A DNA stretch of 64,000 nucleotides, taken from positions 434,001 to 498,000 of the forward strand of contig JADJRH010000011.1 of assembly GCA_016712345.1 (NCBI GenBank), in the 5' to 3' direction. The notes under the pieces were generated by a model. It worked only from the letters and a program-made list of their open reading frames with translations. It was not told where the DNA came from and ran no database searches. How positions within the stretch are numbered: position 1 is the stretch's first letter; each line of letters opens with the position of its first letter. The position numbers and the translations under genes were made by a program. Source of the DNA: Polyangiaceae bacterium (GTDB lineage: Bacteria > Myxococcota_A > Polyangia > Polyangiales > Polyangiaceae). This document shows, one piece after another, positions 8,779-16,859 of the stretch.

Positions 8779-11561
8779 TATCGGTCTGTTCCTTCTTCAC
8801 TCAACGGTTGTTCGGAGTTTGGATGATGCAAAAAAGGCTGGGGAGCAAGCCAGGTGTGACCGATGGAGGGTTCCCGCCCCGAGCCCATGTTCTCAATAGG
8901 GTCTTCTGCTTGAGGGGTTGGTACAGGTGGGAAGGTTTCTTTGACATACCCGTGGTATGGTGACCTGCGGGCGCGTTTTTTGGCGAGCGACTCGGCCAAA
9001 TCAATCTCCCCTGAAAGAAGCGCGTTTCGCAGACGAGCAGGCTCTACCGGGCCCGCAATATGCACGGTGTTTTCAGGGGTTTCCCACGTCACTTCAATGG
9101 CCGATGTGTACTCTTCTGGATCCAACTCAAATACAAAAAGGTTACCGGAGTTGGATTTGGCGGCCGACGCCGGGATGCGGGTTTGTTCTTCTCCCCCAGA
9201 GTTTCGGATCACAAGGTCTTTGCCTTCGGAAACGGAGGTATCGTCGTCGTGCACCGAAAACGACAACTTGCGCGGCGGTTTGGTTGAACTGTTTGAATTG
9301 GAGGACGTGGACTTTGACTCGCCGCTTCCGCTTTTCATGGCGATTTGTGAGGCTTTGACAGTGGCGTTTGAGTCGAGCGTGATGTTGGCCCCCGTGGAGC
9401 TGAAGTTTACAGAATCACCGCGGCCGAAGAGGTCACCGTCCAACATAAACGAGGCCGAGTTACCGCAGACATGGGTTTCATCATCGCCGCAGACGTGAAC
9501 GCGCTTACCCCGAATTTCAACCGAAGTGGGGGTCATCCGAATGCTGGAGTCTCCGCAGGTAATTGTGAGTTCCTGCTCCACCCGCAGGTTGAGTTTTTTG
9601 TGTACCCCGACAAAAAGGTCGGCGCCGAATTGAGCATGGGTGTTGCCGCCGGTTTTCAGATCGATCGAGCGTCTGACGGTATGTTGCACCCGACCATGAA
9701 CGCCCGTGACTTGATCGCCTCCGATAGACAATCGATCGTTTTCTGTGACGGTGGTGATGCGGTGTTTGGCCTGAAGCGAGGTGTCTCTGTCGATGTCTAT
9801 CGATTGGCTTCCTCCCACGTGAATGGCCTGACTTTGGTGCACGCTGACGGTCTGCATTTGCTGAACACTGACGCTGTCGGAACCGGCCACCTCCGTGATT
9901 CGATTCTGGGAGACAATCTCAAACCGGTGGCCACCCACGATGTCGGTTTGTTGCGCTCCTACCCGGGTAGTTTGGGAGCCGTTTACGTTTGTGGTGTGAT
10001 CGGCGAGCACAAGTTCATTCAGGTTGCGTTGCGCTCGAAGATGAATTTCTTCGTGGTGGCGTTTGTCTTCAAAGCTGATTTCATTATACCCCTGACCTCC
10101 ACGGGTGGTTTCTGCTCGAATACCGCTTCTTGTTTTGTTTTGGGGTAAAACAAATGGCATGGGATGTTCTGCATTGGGAACGGACCCAAGCACCATGGGT
10201 TTATCAACATCCCCTCCCACGAAGATCACGAGCACTTCCATTCCAACGCGGGGAATAAATTGAAAGCCCCAACCCGCACCCGACCAAGGCTGCATCACGC
10301 GCATCCAACACGACGAATGTTCGTTGCGGCGTCCCTCACGATCCCAATGAAATTGCACTTTGATGCGGCCATGTTCATCGGTATAAATTTCATGGCGCTC
10401 GGGGCCCACAACAGTGGCCGTTTCCATGACCTGAACCACTTTGCGTCTTGGGAATTTGGGGCGATAAGCAAATCGGGCGGGCACCAGTTCCAACCGATTT
10501 GTATAAACGGGTTCCATCCCTGAAGTGCGACGCTCAGGCACCGTTCCGGCGTGTTCCACCGAGACCACCGAGTAAAGACCGTTATGTTCTGCCAGAGCGG
10601 CCCCTGTCAGATCGATGGTGTGGCCCGGGTAGATCGCCATGGATCGTCCCTCCGCCAATGCAATCCATGCTCGGCGCCTGTGTTGGGCGAGTTGGGTGGA
10701 AGCAGCTTGAGGACTGGCACCAAAGCCGAAATATTCAGAATGGTGGGTGTACACTTCCATTCTCGACTCATCAAATCCGAGCGAAGGAACGCCGTTCACG
10801 TTCCGTTCTTCCGGGCCTTCTGTCGAGGTGCTTGTCAGGTTTGCCGAGGGCCTCAAAAAATCAAACTCGCGAAGAAATACCGAACCCGAAGACACGCGGC
10901 GAACAACCTGAAAACGACGAAGGTCGGCGGGTGAATCTTCCATGCCAGAAGAGTCGTTAAAGTGAAAGTTGGGGCTGGGGGCGAGCGGTGCAACGAGATC
11001 CGGCGAGTCACAAAAAACAATTACTTCGCTCCCCTCCGGGGGATGTTCAAAGTGGAAAAACATACCCTCTTCAGCAAGCAGTCTTTTGATAAACGCGGCG
11101 TCGGACTCTTCGTATTGAACGCAATAAATCCGAGGTTGGTAGGTGCTCGCGGTGAGCCATTTGTGCTCTACAAATTGTTCGTTGAGGAGGGTGCTCACTA
11201 TTTGAGCCACCGTCAGATTTTGAAAAATGCGGGTGTTTTTGCGTCTGGAAAGAAACCAAAAACGCGGCACAAGTTCAACCCTGTAGCGGTGGCCGCCAAG
11301 CGTTCCACCGCTTGTTCCCTCGGCCTCAACAGCACGGATCATTCCGTGGATCGTGCGCCCTTCTTCACCACCACCCATTTTAAAATGCGCTCGGGCCCCA
11401 GCGAGTTCATGAATGACGGCACTTGACCCGGCGTCGCGCGCCTCAACAACAATGTTAAATGTGTACGCTTTTGAAAGGTGTTCGCGCCCTCGAAAAGAAA
11501 CGACATTCAGGGTGGGCAAACTCGAAGAATCAATTGTCAGATCGAAGACGCCGTCACCCAT
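8778..11561 (-). CDS. vgrG: Type VI secretion spike protein VgrG with C-terminal extension
   Basis: 927 residues. The gp27-like N-terminal region is clear: LTVAQIVSTLL, YCVQYEESDAAFIKRLLAEEGMFFHF, then the gp5 OB-fold region (GPERHEIYTDEHGRIKVQFHWD, SSCWMRVMQPWSGAGWGFQFIPRVGMEV, GDVDKPMVLGSV). It is followed by the RHHEEIHLRAQRNL motif and a long beta-helix-like repeat (residues about 500-720). The last about 190 residues are an extra domain after a Ser/Asn-rich linker, so this is an evolved VgrG carrying its own cargo or adaptor. Upstream is a DUF2169 protein and downstream the hydrolase, the usual layout of a VgrG effector island. No other structural T6SS genes lie in the window. Confidence 0.93.
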   Translation of the reverse strand: MGDGVFDLTIDSSSLPTLNVVSFRGREHLSKAYTFNIVVEARDAGSSAVIHELAGARAHFKMGGGEEGRTIHGMIRAVEAEGTSGGTLGGHRYRVELVPRFWFLSRRKNTRIFQNLTVAQIVSTLLNEQFVEHKWLTASTYQPRIYCVQYEESDAAFIKRLLAEEGMFFHFEHPPEGSEVIVFCDSPDLVAPLAPSPNFHFNDSSGMEDSPADLRRFQVVRRVSSGSVFLREFDFLRPSANLTSTSTEGPEERNVNGVPSLGFDESRMEVYTHHSEYFGFGASPQAASTQLAQHRRRAWIALAEGRSMAIYPGHTIDLTGAALAEHNGLYSVVSVEHAGTVPERRTSGMEPVYTNRLELVPARFAYRPKFPRRKVVQVMETATVVGPERHEIYTDEHGRIKVQFHWDREGRRNEHSSCWMRVMQPWSGAGWGFQFIPRVGMEVLVIFVGGDVDKPMVLGSVPNAEHPMPFVLPQNKTRSGIRAETTRGGQGYNEISFEDKRHHEEIHLRAQRNLNELVLADHTTNVNGSQTTRVGAQQTDIVGGHRFEIVSQNRITEVAGSDSVSVQQMQTVSVHQSQAIHVGGSQSIDIDRDTSLQAKHRITTVTENDRLSIGGDQVTGVHGRVQHTVRRSIDLKTGGNTHAQFGADLFVGVHKKLNLRVEQELTITCGDSSIRMTPTSVEIRGKRVHVCGDDETHVCGNSASFMLDGDLFGRGDSVNFSSTGANITLDSNATVKASQIAMKSGSGESKSTSSNSNSSTKPPRKLSFSVHDDDTSVSEGKDLVIRNSGGEEQTRIPASAAKSNSGNLFVFELDPEEYTSAIEVTWETPENTVHIAGPVEPARLRNALLSGEIDLAESLAKKRARRSPYHGYVKETFPPVPTPQAEDPIENMGSGREPSIGHTWLAPQPFLHHPNSEQPLSEEGTDR

Positions 11562-11648
11562 GGTGTGCTCCTCAACAATAATGAGGAGGTCAGATTACGG
11601 AACAGGCGACCGGAGTGTCAATCCTCGATGAGTCTGCGAAATGGCAGG

Positions 11649-12257
11649 TTACTCGTCAGGATCGTCAGGCGGGGGCGGTGGATCAATGGCGAGGAGAAAA
11701 GCGTTTATCTCGTCGGGGCCGGCCCCCGCATTCTTGAGCCGTTGGGCAAGGTCGGCTGGTGAAAGTTTTGTGGCGCTCGGGTTGGGTACACGTTTGATGG
11801 GAGGCGGCGGAGTCCACTCGATGTCGGCGCTTGGCGAAAAAAGAACGGCTTCTGTGACATTTGGGGGCGGCGATGGGGAGATGGTTTCAACTCGCGGTGA
11901 CGCCGTTATGGAAAGTGAAGCGGGTAGAGTGGACAAAGGGGATGGGTAGACCTCCGGGGAGGGCGTCAACATCGGTGGTGGAACCGGCGGGCCTTCCGTC
12001 GCGGAGAACAGAGCCGGCGGTTTGCCCGCGGGGCCAAGTGTGGTTTCACCAACGGCGCCGTGAACTGGTGTGATCGGAACGGCACTCCACGGAGTGGCGC
12101 GCACGTCGGGGGTTACACGGCCGGCGCCCGCTTCTTTCAACTGAAATGGGGCTACAGCGGTTTTTGAAAGAGGAGCGTTTGTTGAAAGTGCCAGCGTTTC
12201 ATCGCCACCGGAAGGCGACTTTGCCGCTGGGGAGGAAGGTGGGGGAGAGAAGCGGGG
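11649..12257 (-). pseudogene. C-terminal part of the DUF2169 protein, in the -1 frame
   Basis: This frame continues the DUF2169 gene after a C5 run at 12254-12258 (minus strand). Adding one C there joins the frames into WEDLFAQSP-RFSPPPSSPAAKSP with no stop. The sequence includes the linker typical of DUF2169 proteins (VAPFQLKEAG, then ATPWSAV) and ends with a small helical segment (LSPADLAQRLKNAGAGPDEINAFL) and an acidic Pro-rich tail. The frame stays open upstream to 12542, but that part reads as an Arg/Pro-rich shadow of the DUF2169 domain. It is either the displaced 3' end of one gene or, less likely, an overlapping separate gene. Confidence 0.65.
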
Positions 12258-13213
12258 GATTGGGCGAACAGATCTTCCCACGGAGGGGAAGCATGAACGT
12301 CCACAAAAGCCACGGCTGTTTGAAGGGTGGAAAGAGCCTCTGAGGCGAAGGGGAAGGGGGTTTGACAACGGTAGACAACGTGGGCCATCTGACGATCGCC
12401 GTCGAGGATCAACATGTCGGCGACCATGGGTAGTTCTACCTGAGGTTGGCCATTGGTGCGAAGGCATGCGGCGGCGCTGTGGAGGGGCAGTTGCGTTTGG
12501 ACGCGTGGTAAGGTTTTGTGGAGGCCGTCGAGGACAATCCATTCACCGCCGCGCAGGTAGGGAACCTGCTGATCAGCGGGCGCAGCCTGATGGTAAGTCC
12601 AAGGATGGTTTTCTGAAAGGGAAGGTTCGCTCTTGTAGAGTTGGGAGCGCTCTTCGGCGGAAATGAGTTTTTTTCGAACCGGCCAATAACGACTGATTGC
12701 GCCAAACCCAATGGGTTTGCGTGGATCATTGGGGTGAAGAATGTTGGGCGTTTCTGTGCCCACGGGGTTTTCAAGCCCGGCGCCCCCGAAGGCGCGTTCG
12801 TAGACGAGCGGCATGGTGAGAAATGGTGTGGGCGTTGTGCCCGCGGGACGGTCACCCACAACATGGATGGTTTTGTCGAGAATCGGTTTTCCGTCTGAAA
12901 AAAGGCCGATGCGCGCTGCGAAAGTGGGCGCGGGTACACCTGAAGCAATGTGTACGCTTCCGCAAAAAAGAACATCACAGGCGCGAAGATAAGGCGCATT
13001 TTCAGCCGAAAATGCGACGCTTCTTGTGGGCACCTTACCGTGGGTTTCATCCGCGGTCCGGATCGATTCGGGCGGGGCGTTGGTCATCACCCCACCGTGA
13101 GCCCAGTTGTACGCGGCTTTGGCGATAAAGGTAAGGTGAAGTTTACCCCCGATGCGCCACGGGTAGATCGCCGCGGTGATGTTGGGCGGATGGGCGGGCG
13201 GTAGACAAGGCAT
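12152..13213 (-). CDS. DUF2169 domain protein of a type VI secretion effector module
   Basis: 353 residues as read; the ATG at 13213 lies 2 bp after the transporter stop. The DUF2169 domain is recognisable from its N-terminus (KLHLTFIAKAAYNW), the central ERAFGGAGLENPVG, NPVGTETPNI region and the VELPMVADMLILDGDRQ block. DUF2169 proteins are T6SS adaptor/chaperone-like partners encoded next to VgrG and effectors. The last about 35 residues (SLPHLPPQRQSRLP...) look out of frame, because a -1 shift at the C5 run 12254-12258 would restore a longer C-terminus ending at 11649. The intact protein would be about 520 residues. Confidence 0.82.
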   Translation of the reverse strand: MPCLPPAHPPNITAAIYPWRIGGKLHLTFIAKAAYNWAHGGVMTNAPPESIRTADETHGKVPTRSVAFSAENAPYLRACDVLFCGSVHIASGVPAPTFAARIGLFSDGKPILDKTIHVVGDRPAGTTPTPFLTMPLVYERAFGGAGLENPVGTETPNILHPNDPRKPIGFGAISRYWPVRKKLISAEERSQLYKSEPSLSENHPWTYHQAAPADQQVPYLRGGEWIVLDGLHKTLPRVQTQLPLHSAAACLRTNGQPQVELPMVADMLILDGDRQMAHVVYRCQTPFPFASEALSTLQTAVAFVDVHASPPWEDLFAQSPASLPHLPPQRQSRLPVAMKRWHFQQTLLFQKPL

Positions 13214-13215
13214 TG

Positions 13216-14799
13216 TCAGACATCCATGTCTTTCCACTTTCGGCTGGCGCGGGCAAAGGCGAGAAGACCCACCAGGGAAACGGCACCCGCAACGGCGAAC
13301 CAATACCAGACCTGATAGGGTTGGTAGGTTTCCCACAAGAGGGAGGTTGTTTCCTTGGCGTCTTTGCCAAGCACGGTCACCAGCGTTTCAAGGGCTTTTG
13401 CGCGCTCCACCCCAACATATTCAGGGAGCTTTTCAATGTCGCCGTCCCAGGCGCCTTTGCCTTTTACATAGTCTGTTTTTTCGGCCAGGTACCGAAGGGC
13501 CAACATGGCTTTTTCACCGGTGGCGCCATATTTCCAACCGGCAAGTTTGGCACCGGCGGCCTGACCAATGGCAACGGGAATGTTGACATACCCAAGGTAG
13601 AGAGCTTTTTTACCCTTGGGGGCGATGAGTGAGAAATACTCGGTCTTTTTGGGGCCGGTGAGCATTTCACCGAGAGAGAAAAGGCCGATGCCGATGAAAA
13701 GGACGTAGATACTTTGGGATGTGCCGTAAACGAGTGTACCGCAGGTGGCGATCAAGAACCCGATGACAATGGCATTGAGAACGCGCATGCGGGCGACCGC
13801 CGCACTGATAAACACCACGAAGAGCACCACCAGGAGCGCATTCAGGTTGAGAGCGTTTTCTTGTTTTAGTTGAATGCCGCGCGGGTCTTTTGTGGTGAGC
13901 CAGGTTTGGGGCAGCCACTCGTTGGCTTTTACGAACGGAGTAGAGTCAGTCCAGTCGGCGTAGAAGTTGGGCATCAGATCCCACAGTTGGTCGAGCATCA
14001 TCCAAAAGCCGCTGAATAGGGCGATGATGGTGAGAAGACGGGGATCCCAAATGTTGAGGAAGGTATCTTTGGCACCCTTCCATATACCGGTGGATTTGTC
14101 GGCCCCGGAGTCTTCCTCTTTGTAGGTAAACCGCATGAGGACGGTGAGCGATGCACTGGCGGCGCAACCGTAAAATACCCACCGCCAACCCTTGTTGTGG
14201 AGGTAACCCGCGAAGGGCGGACCGATGGCGGCACCGACGTTGACGAGCCAATAGAAAAGGCCCCAGCCGACGCTTGAATTTTTCTTGGATGTGGACTGGG
14301 CGAGGGTGCCCTGAATGCCGGGTTTGAAAATGGCGGTTCCCAACGCGAGCATCATACAGCCAAAGAAAAAGCCCCCATAACTGCGCTGAGTGGCCATTAA
14401 AAGGTAGCCAAACACCTTGAGGCAGATGGATATAAAAATGGTATTTTTATACCCATACCGATCGGACACTCCACCGCTCACCATGGGAACGAGCGATTGA
14501 ACGAGGGCCCACCAGGCGAAGATGTTGCCTTTTTGGGCCTGACTCATGTGGAGGCCGCCGGGCTCGTCTGCTTGGGCGATATAGATCGGGATGACAACGC
14601 GCACGCCGTAATAGGCAAGGCGTTCCCACATCTCCATGGTGCAACACATCCAAAACGAACGCGGGAACGTTTTGACGGTTTCAAGGAAGGACAGCTTTTC
14701 TTCTGTCTCGGGCGGCGCCGCAGGTTCAGGCGGATCGGCAGGCGGAACGAACGGGTTGGGTTCTTCAGTCTTCGCTTGGGCCACGGCCGACCGTAACAC
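13216..14799 (-). CDS. POT/PTR2-family proton-dependent peptide transporter
   Basis: About 527 residues from the GTG at 14799; a GTG at 14784 and an ATG at 14877 are alternatives, the latter running into the divergent gene. The cytosolic N-terminus is Pro/Glu-rich. The POT signature follows: MEMWERLAYYGVRVVIPIYI, then GGVSDRYGYKNTIF between helices 2 and 3, and FKPGIQGTLAQ, with about 12 hydrophobic helices. Such carriers import di-/tripeptides or peptide-like compounds with protons at the inner membrane. A loop of about 80 residues near the end (EKTDYVKGKGAWDG) is periplasmic or cytosolic and not recognised. It may share a transcript with the DUF2169 gene 2 bp downstream, though the link in function is not obvious. 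Confidence 0.82.
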   Translation of the reverse strand: MLRSAVAQAKTEEPNPFVPPADPPEPAAPPETEEKLSFLETVKTFPRSFWMCCTMEMWERLAYYGVRVVIPIYIAQADEPGGLHMSQAQKGNIFAWWALVQSLVPMVSGGVSDRYGYKNTIFISICLKVFGYLLMATQRSYGGFFFGCMMLALGTAIFKPGIQGTLAQSTSKKNSSVGWGLFYWLVNVGAAIGPPFAGYLHNKGWRWVFYGCAASASLTVLMRFTYKEEDSGADKSTGIWKGAKDTFLNIWDPRLLTIIALFSGFWMMLDQLWDLMPNFYADWTDSTPFVKANEWLPQTWLTTKDPRGIQLKQENALNLNALLVVLFVVFISAAVARMRVLNAIVIGFLIATCGTLVYGTSQSIYVLFIGIGLFSLGEMLTGPKKTEYFSLIAPKGKKALYLGYVNIPVAIGQAAGAKLAGWKYGATGEKAMLALRYLAEKTDYVKGKGAWDGDIEKLPEYVGVERAKALETLVTVLGKDAKETTSLLWETYQPYQVWYWFAVAGAVSLVGLLAFARASRKWKDMDV

Positions 14800-14856
14800 G
14801 ATCGCGTGGCCTTGGTAAACGAACGTGTGGTGTTGTGCCCCTCGGCCGTGGTAGCG

Positions 14857-15636
14857 ATGGGTATGTTGTTTAGCCATGCGATTGTGCGGACGCCTTCGCT
14901 GTCGTTCGCTGAGGGGATCACCACCGCCAACTTGGGCAAACCCGATGTGGGGCGAGCATTGGAGCAACACGCGGCTTATGTGGAGGCCCTTCGCGGATGT
15001 GGATTGGAGGTGATGAGCTTACCCGCCGATGAAGATTTTCCAGATTCCACTTTTGTGGAAGATACGGCTGTTTTAACGGCGAAATGGGGGGTGATTGCGC
15101 GGCCCGGGGCCTCAAGTAGAATGGGAGAAATTCTACCCATGCGAAAGGTGCTCGAAACGCGTTTTACAGATCTGACAGCGATTGAAGCGCCGGGCACACT
15201 TGACGGAGGGGATGTGTGCGAATGGGAAGGTGAGTTTTGGGTAGGTCTTTCAGGGCGGACGAATGAAGAGGGGGCCGCTCAATTCAAGCGGATCGTGGAG
15301 GCCCACGGTGCAACGTGTCAGATCATTGATATTCAAAAAGTGCCGGGGTTGTTGCACTTGAAAACGGCTGTGGCGCGGGTGGCGCCGGGTTTGATGGTCG
15401 CAAGTGGACCTGTCAGGTTAGACGCGGCGCTGAGCGGTTTGGAAGTGGTGGAGCCGGGGGAAGGGGAGAGTTATGCAGCCAACTGCGTTCGAGTCAATGA
15501 CCGGGTGCTTGTGGCGGCGGGTCACCCAAACCTCACCAATGCCCTTAAAAATAAGGGGCTAACGGTGGTTGAGGTGGAGATGAGCGAGTTTCAAAAAATG
15601 GATGGCGGGCTGTCGTGTTTGTCGCTGCGGTATTAA
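14857..15636 (+). CDS. Dimethylarginine dimethylaminohydrolase-like (amidinotransferase fold) enzyme
   Basis: 259 residues from the ATG at 14857 (another ATG at 14863). Hallmarks of the DDAH/arginine deiminase fold are visible: FPDSTFVEDTAVL (substrate-binding Asp/Glu), TLDGGDVCEWEGEFWVGLSGRTN, catalytic His in LLHLKTAVA, and the catalytic Cys close to the end (DGGLSCLSLRY). All expected catalytic residues are present, so it should hydrolyse N-omega-methylated arginine to citrulline and an amine. It is divergent from the peptide transporter with about 60 bp between starts; a link between imported peptides and methylarginine breakdown is possible but inferred. Confidence 0.85.
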   Translation: MGMLFSHAIVRTPSLSFAEGITTANLGKPDVGRALEQHAAYVEALRGCGLEVMSLPADEDFPDSTFVEDTAVLTAKWGVIARPGASSRMGEILPMRKVLETRFTDLTAIEAPGTLDGGDVCEWEGEFWVGLSGRTNEEGAAQFKRIVEAHGATCQIIDIQKVPGLLHLKTAVARVAPGLMVASGPVRLDAALSGLEVVEPGEGESYAANCVRVNDRVLVAAGHPNLTNALKNKGLTVVEVEMSEFQKMDGGLSCLSLRY

Positions 15637-15949
15637 CCGCCGCCTGATACGTCGTGCCCAACACAGACTCGTGGGTAACTGACGCCACCACGCAACGACC
15701 TGAAATGCCCTGCCACCTGACACGTCTCTTTACCACGGAGTTCCCCAGCGGCGCATGCGCCTCATTCGAACGGCGAGTAACTCGTTGCGGTTGAGTTGTC
15801 GATGCAGCAGAAAAGAGCCCGTTCTGGGAGGTCCGGCGACTTGAGATGTCCATCACGTCGCCATCCACCGGTCTCGCCGGTCTCTCGTTTTCGTCGTGGC
15901 TGCGCTCGCCACAGAACTCCATCTGGAGAACCCGACGCGCCACGCTGTT

Positions 15950-16025
15950 CGCTTTTCCGCTTGGCGACGGGCAAGGGTGTCCCAAACGTCTCGACAAGAC
16001 TGGATCCGTGCCTTGCAGAACGTTC
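15950..16025 (+). repeat. Dispersed intergenic repeat, copy A1
   Basis: This stretch, starting CGCTTTTCCGCTTGG, matches in inverted orientation the sequence at 43647-43722. The first 30 or so bases are near identical (CGCTTTTCCGCTTGGC, then CGGGCAAGGGT), and CGACAAGAC is shared further on. It lies between genes in both places, so it is probably a small non-coding repeat family rather than a gene remnant. Confidence 0.75.
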
Positions 16026-16050
16026 CGCTAAAGGGAAGTTACCTAGGAGG

Positions 16051-16218
16051 CACGGAGAGCACGGAGATCCACGGAGTTTTTTTTTGTATTTCAGGCTGCA
16101 ATAGTCTCGCACCACGAAGGCGACGACCTGTCAGGTTGAGAGCGCGAATGATGTGTACCCTTTGCAGCGAAAGAAACAAAACCCTCCGTGTTCTTCCGTG
16201 TCCTCTGTGAGTCCGTGG
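16051..16218. repeat. CACGGAG direct repeats with a distant inverted arm and a T-run
   Basis: CACGGAG occurs three times at 16051, 16060 and 16070 with 9-10 bp spacing, directly followed by nine T residues (16077-16085). About 105 bp further on the complement appears as CTCCGTG (16184), TTCCGTG (16194), CTCTGTG (16203) and GTCCGTGG (16211). The two arms could form a long imperfect hairpin. Similar CTCCGTG-type repeats are widespread in environmental bacterial genomes; function is unknown. Confidence 0.75.
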
Positions 16219-16367
16219 TGAAGAGACGTCACAGGCATCCAGGCGCTTCAGGTCTTGGCATGGCGCTTCAGCGGTCGCTCTGGCCCGTTGAGGGAAGGCG
16301 CTTAAAGGGAGGGCCTTGACGGTGGGGAGTTTGGTTTGGACCGTCAGCACCAAATGGGTAGGTACGA

Positions 16368-16769
16368 TTAGTGGTGGGCGGCTTTGAGAAATTCGGCGTA
16401 GGCGGTAGGGTCGAGCAAGCCTTCCACTTCAGCGGCGGAGGAAGGCTCAATGGCAACCATCCACGCCTTTTCCCAACAGTCGTCGTTGACGGCTTCAGGC
16501 GACGTTTCAAGCAGGGCGTTGACCTTGGCAACCTTGCCACTGACGGGGGCGTACAGGTCGCTCAGCGTTTTGACGCTTTCGATGGTTCCAAACGCTTTGC
16601 CGGCCGTGACGGTGTCGCCGGGTTTGACATCAATATTGACGAGGGTGATGTCACCCAGCGCGTCTACGGCAAATGCGGTGATGCCAACAACGACTGCGGA
16701 GCCGTCTTGTTTTGCCCACTCGTGGTCTTTGGTGTACTTGCGGTCGCTTTTGACTTCGTCGGCTGCCAT
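16368..16769 (-). CDS. gcvH: Glycine cleavage system H protein
   Basis: 133 residues, typical length. The lipoyl-carrying hairpin is intact with the modified Lys in IESVKTLSDLYAPVSG; upstream are DHEWAK and GITAFAVDALGDI, and downstream the NDDCWEKAWM region, all family hallmarks. H protein shuttles the methylamine intermediate between the P, T and L proteins in the cytosol. It follows gcvT on the same strand with a 90-bp gap, so the two are probably co-transcribed. gcvP is not in the window. The N-terminus has about 7 extra residues compared with most homologues. Confidence 0.96.
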   Translation of the reverse strand: MAADEVKSDRKYTKDHEWAKQDGSAVVVGITAFAVDALGDITLVNIDVKPGDTVTAGKAFGTIESVKTLSDLYAPVSGKVAKVNALLETSPEAVNDDCWEKAWMVAIEPSSAAEVEGLLDPTAYAEFLKAAHH

Positions 16770-16859
16770 GGAGTCTCCTCGTCGTTTCTAAAATCGCTGA
16801 CTTTTGTGGGCTACCTTTAGCTGCCCGATAGAATGCTATTTGTATACGAGCGCTGTCGG

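Larger units (their letters stand above)
15637..16367. other. Repeat-rich intergenic region without a convincing gene
   Basis: About 730 bp between the dimethylarginase-like gene and gcvH. Open frames here have no family resemblance and overlap on both strands. It holds a dispersed repeat (15950-16025), and clusters of CACGGAG at 16051-16076 followed by a run of nine T, with the inverted counterpart (CTCCGTG and variants) at 16184-16218. Nothing else is recognised. Confidence 0.7.

Noticed and set aside
12258..12542. Upstream part of the -1 open frame as an independent gene start
   Set aside because: It lies over the DUF2169 domain in another frame and has Arg/Pro-rich shadow composition with no ribosome-binding site.
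15762..16210. ORFs in both directions in the gap after the dimethylarginase-like gene
   Set aside because: They overlap each other and the dispersed repeats, and show no family similarity.
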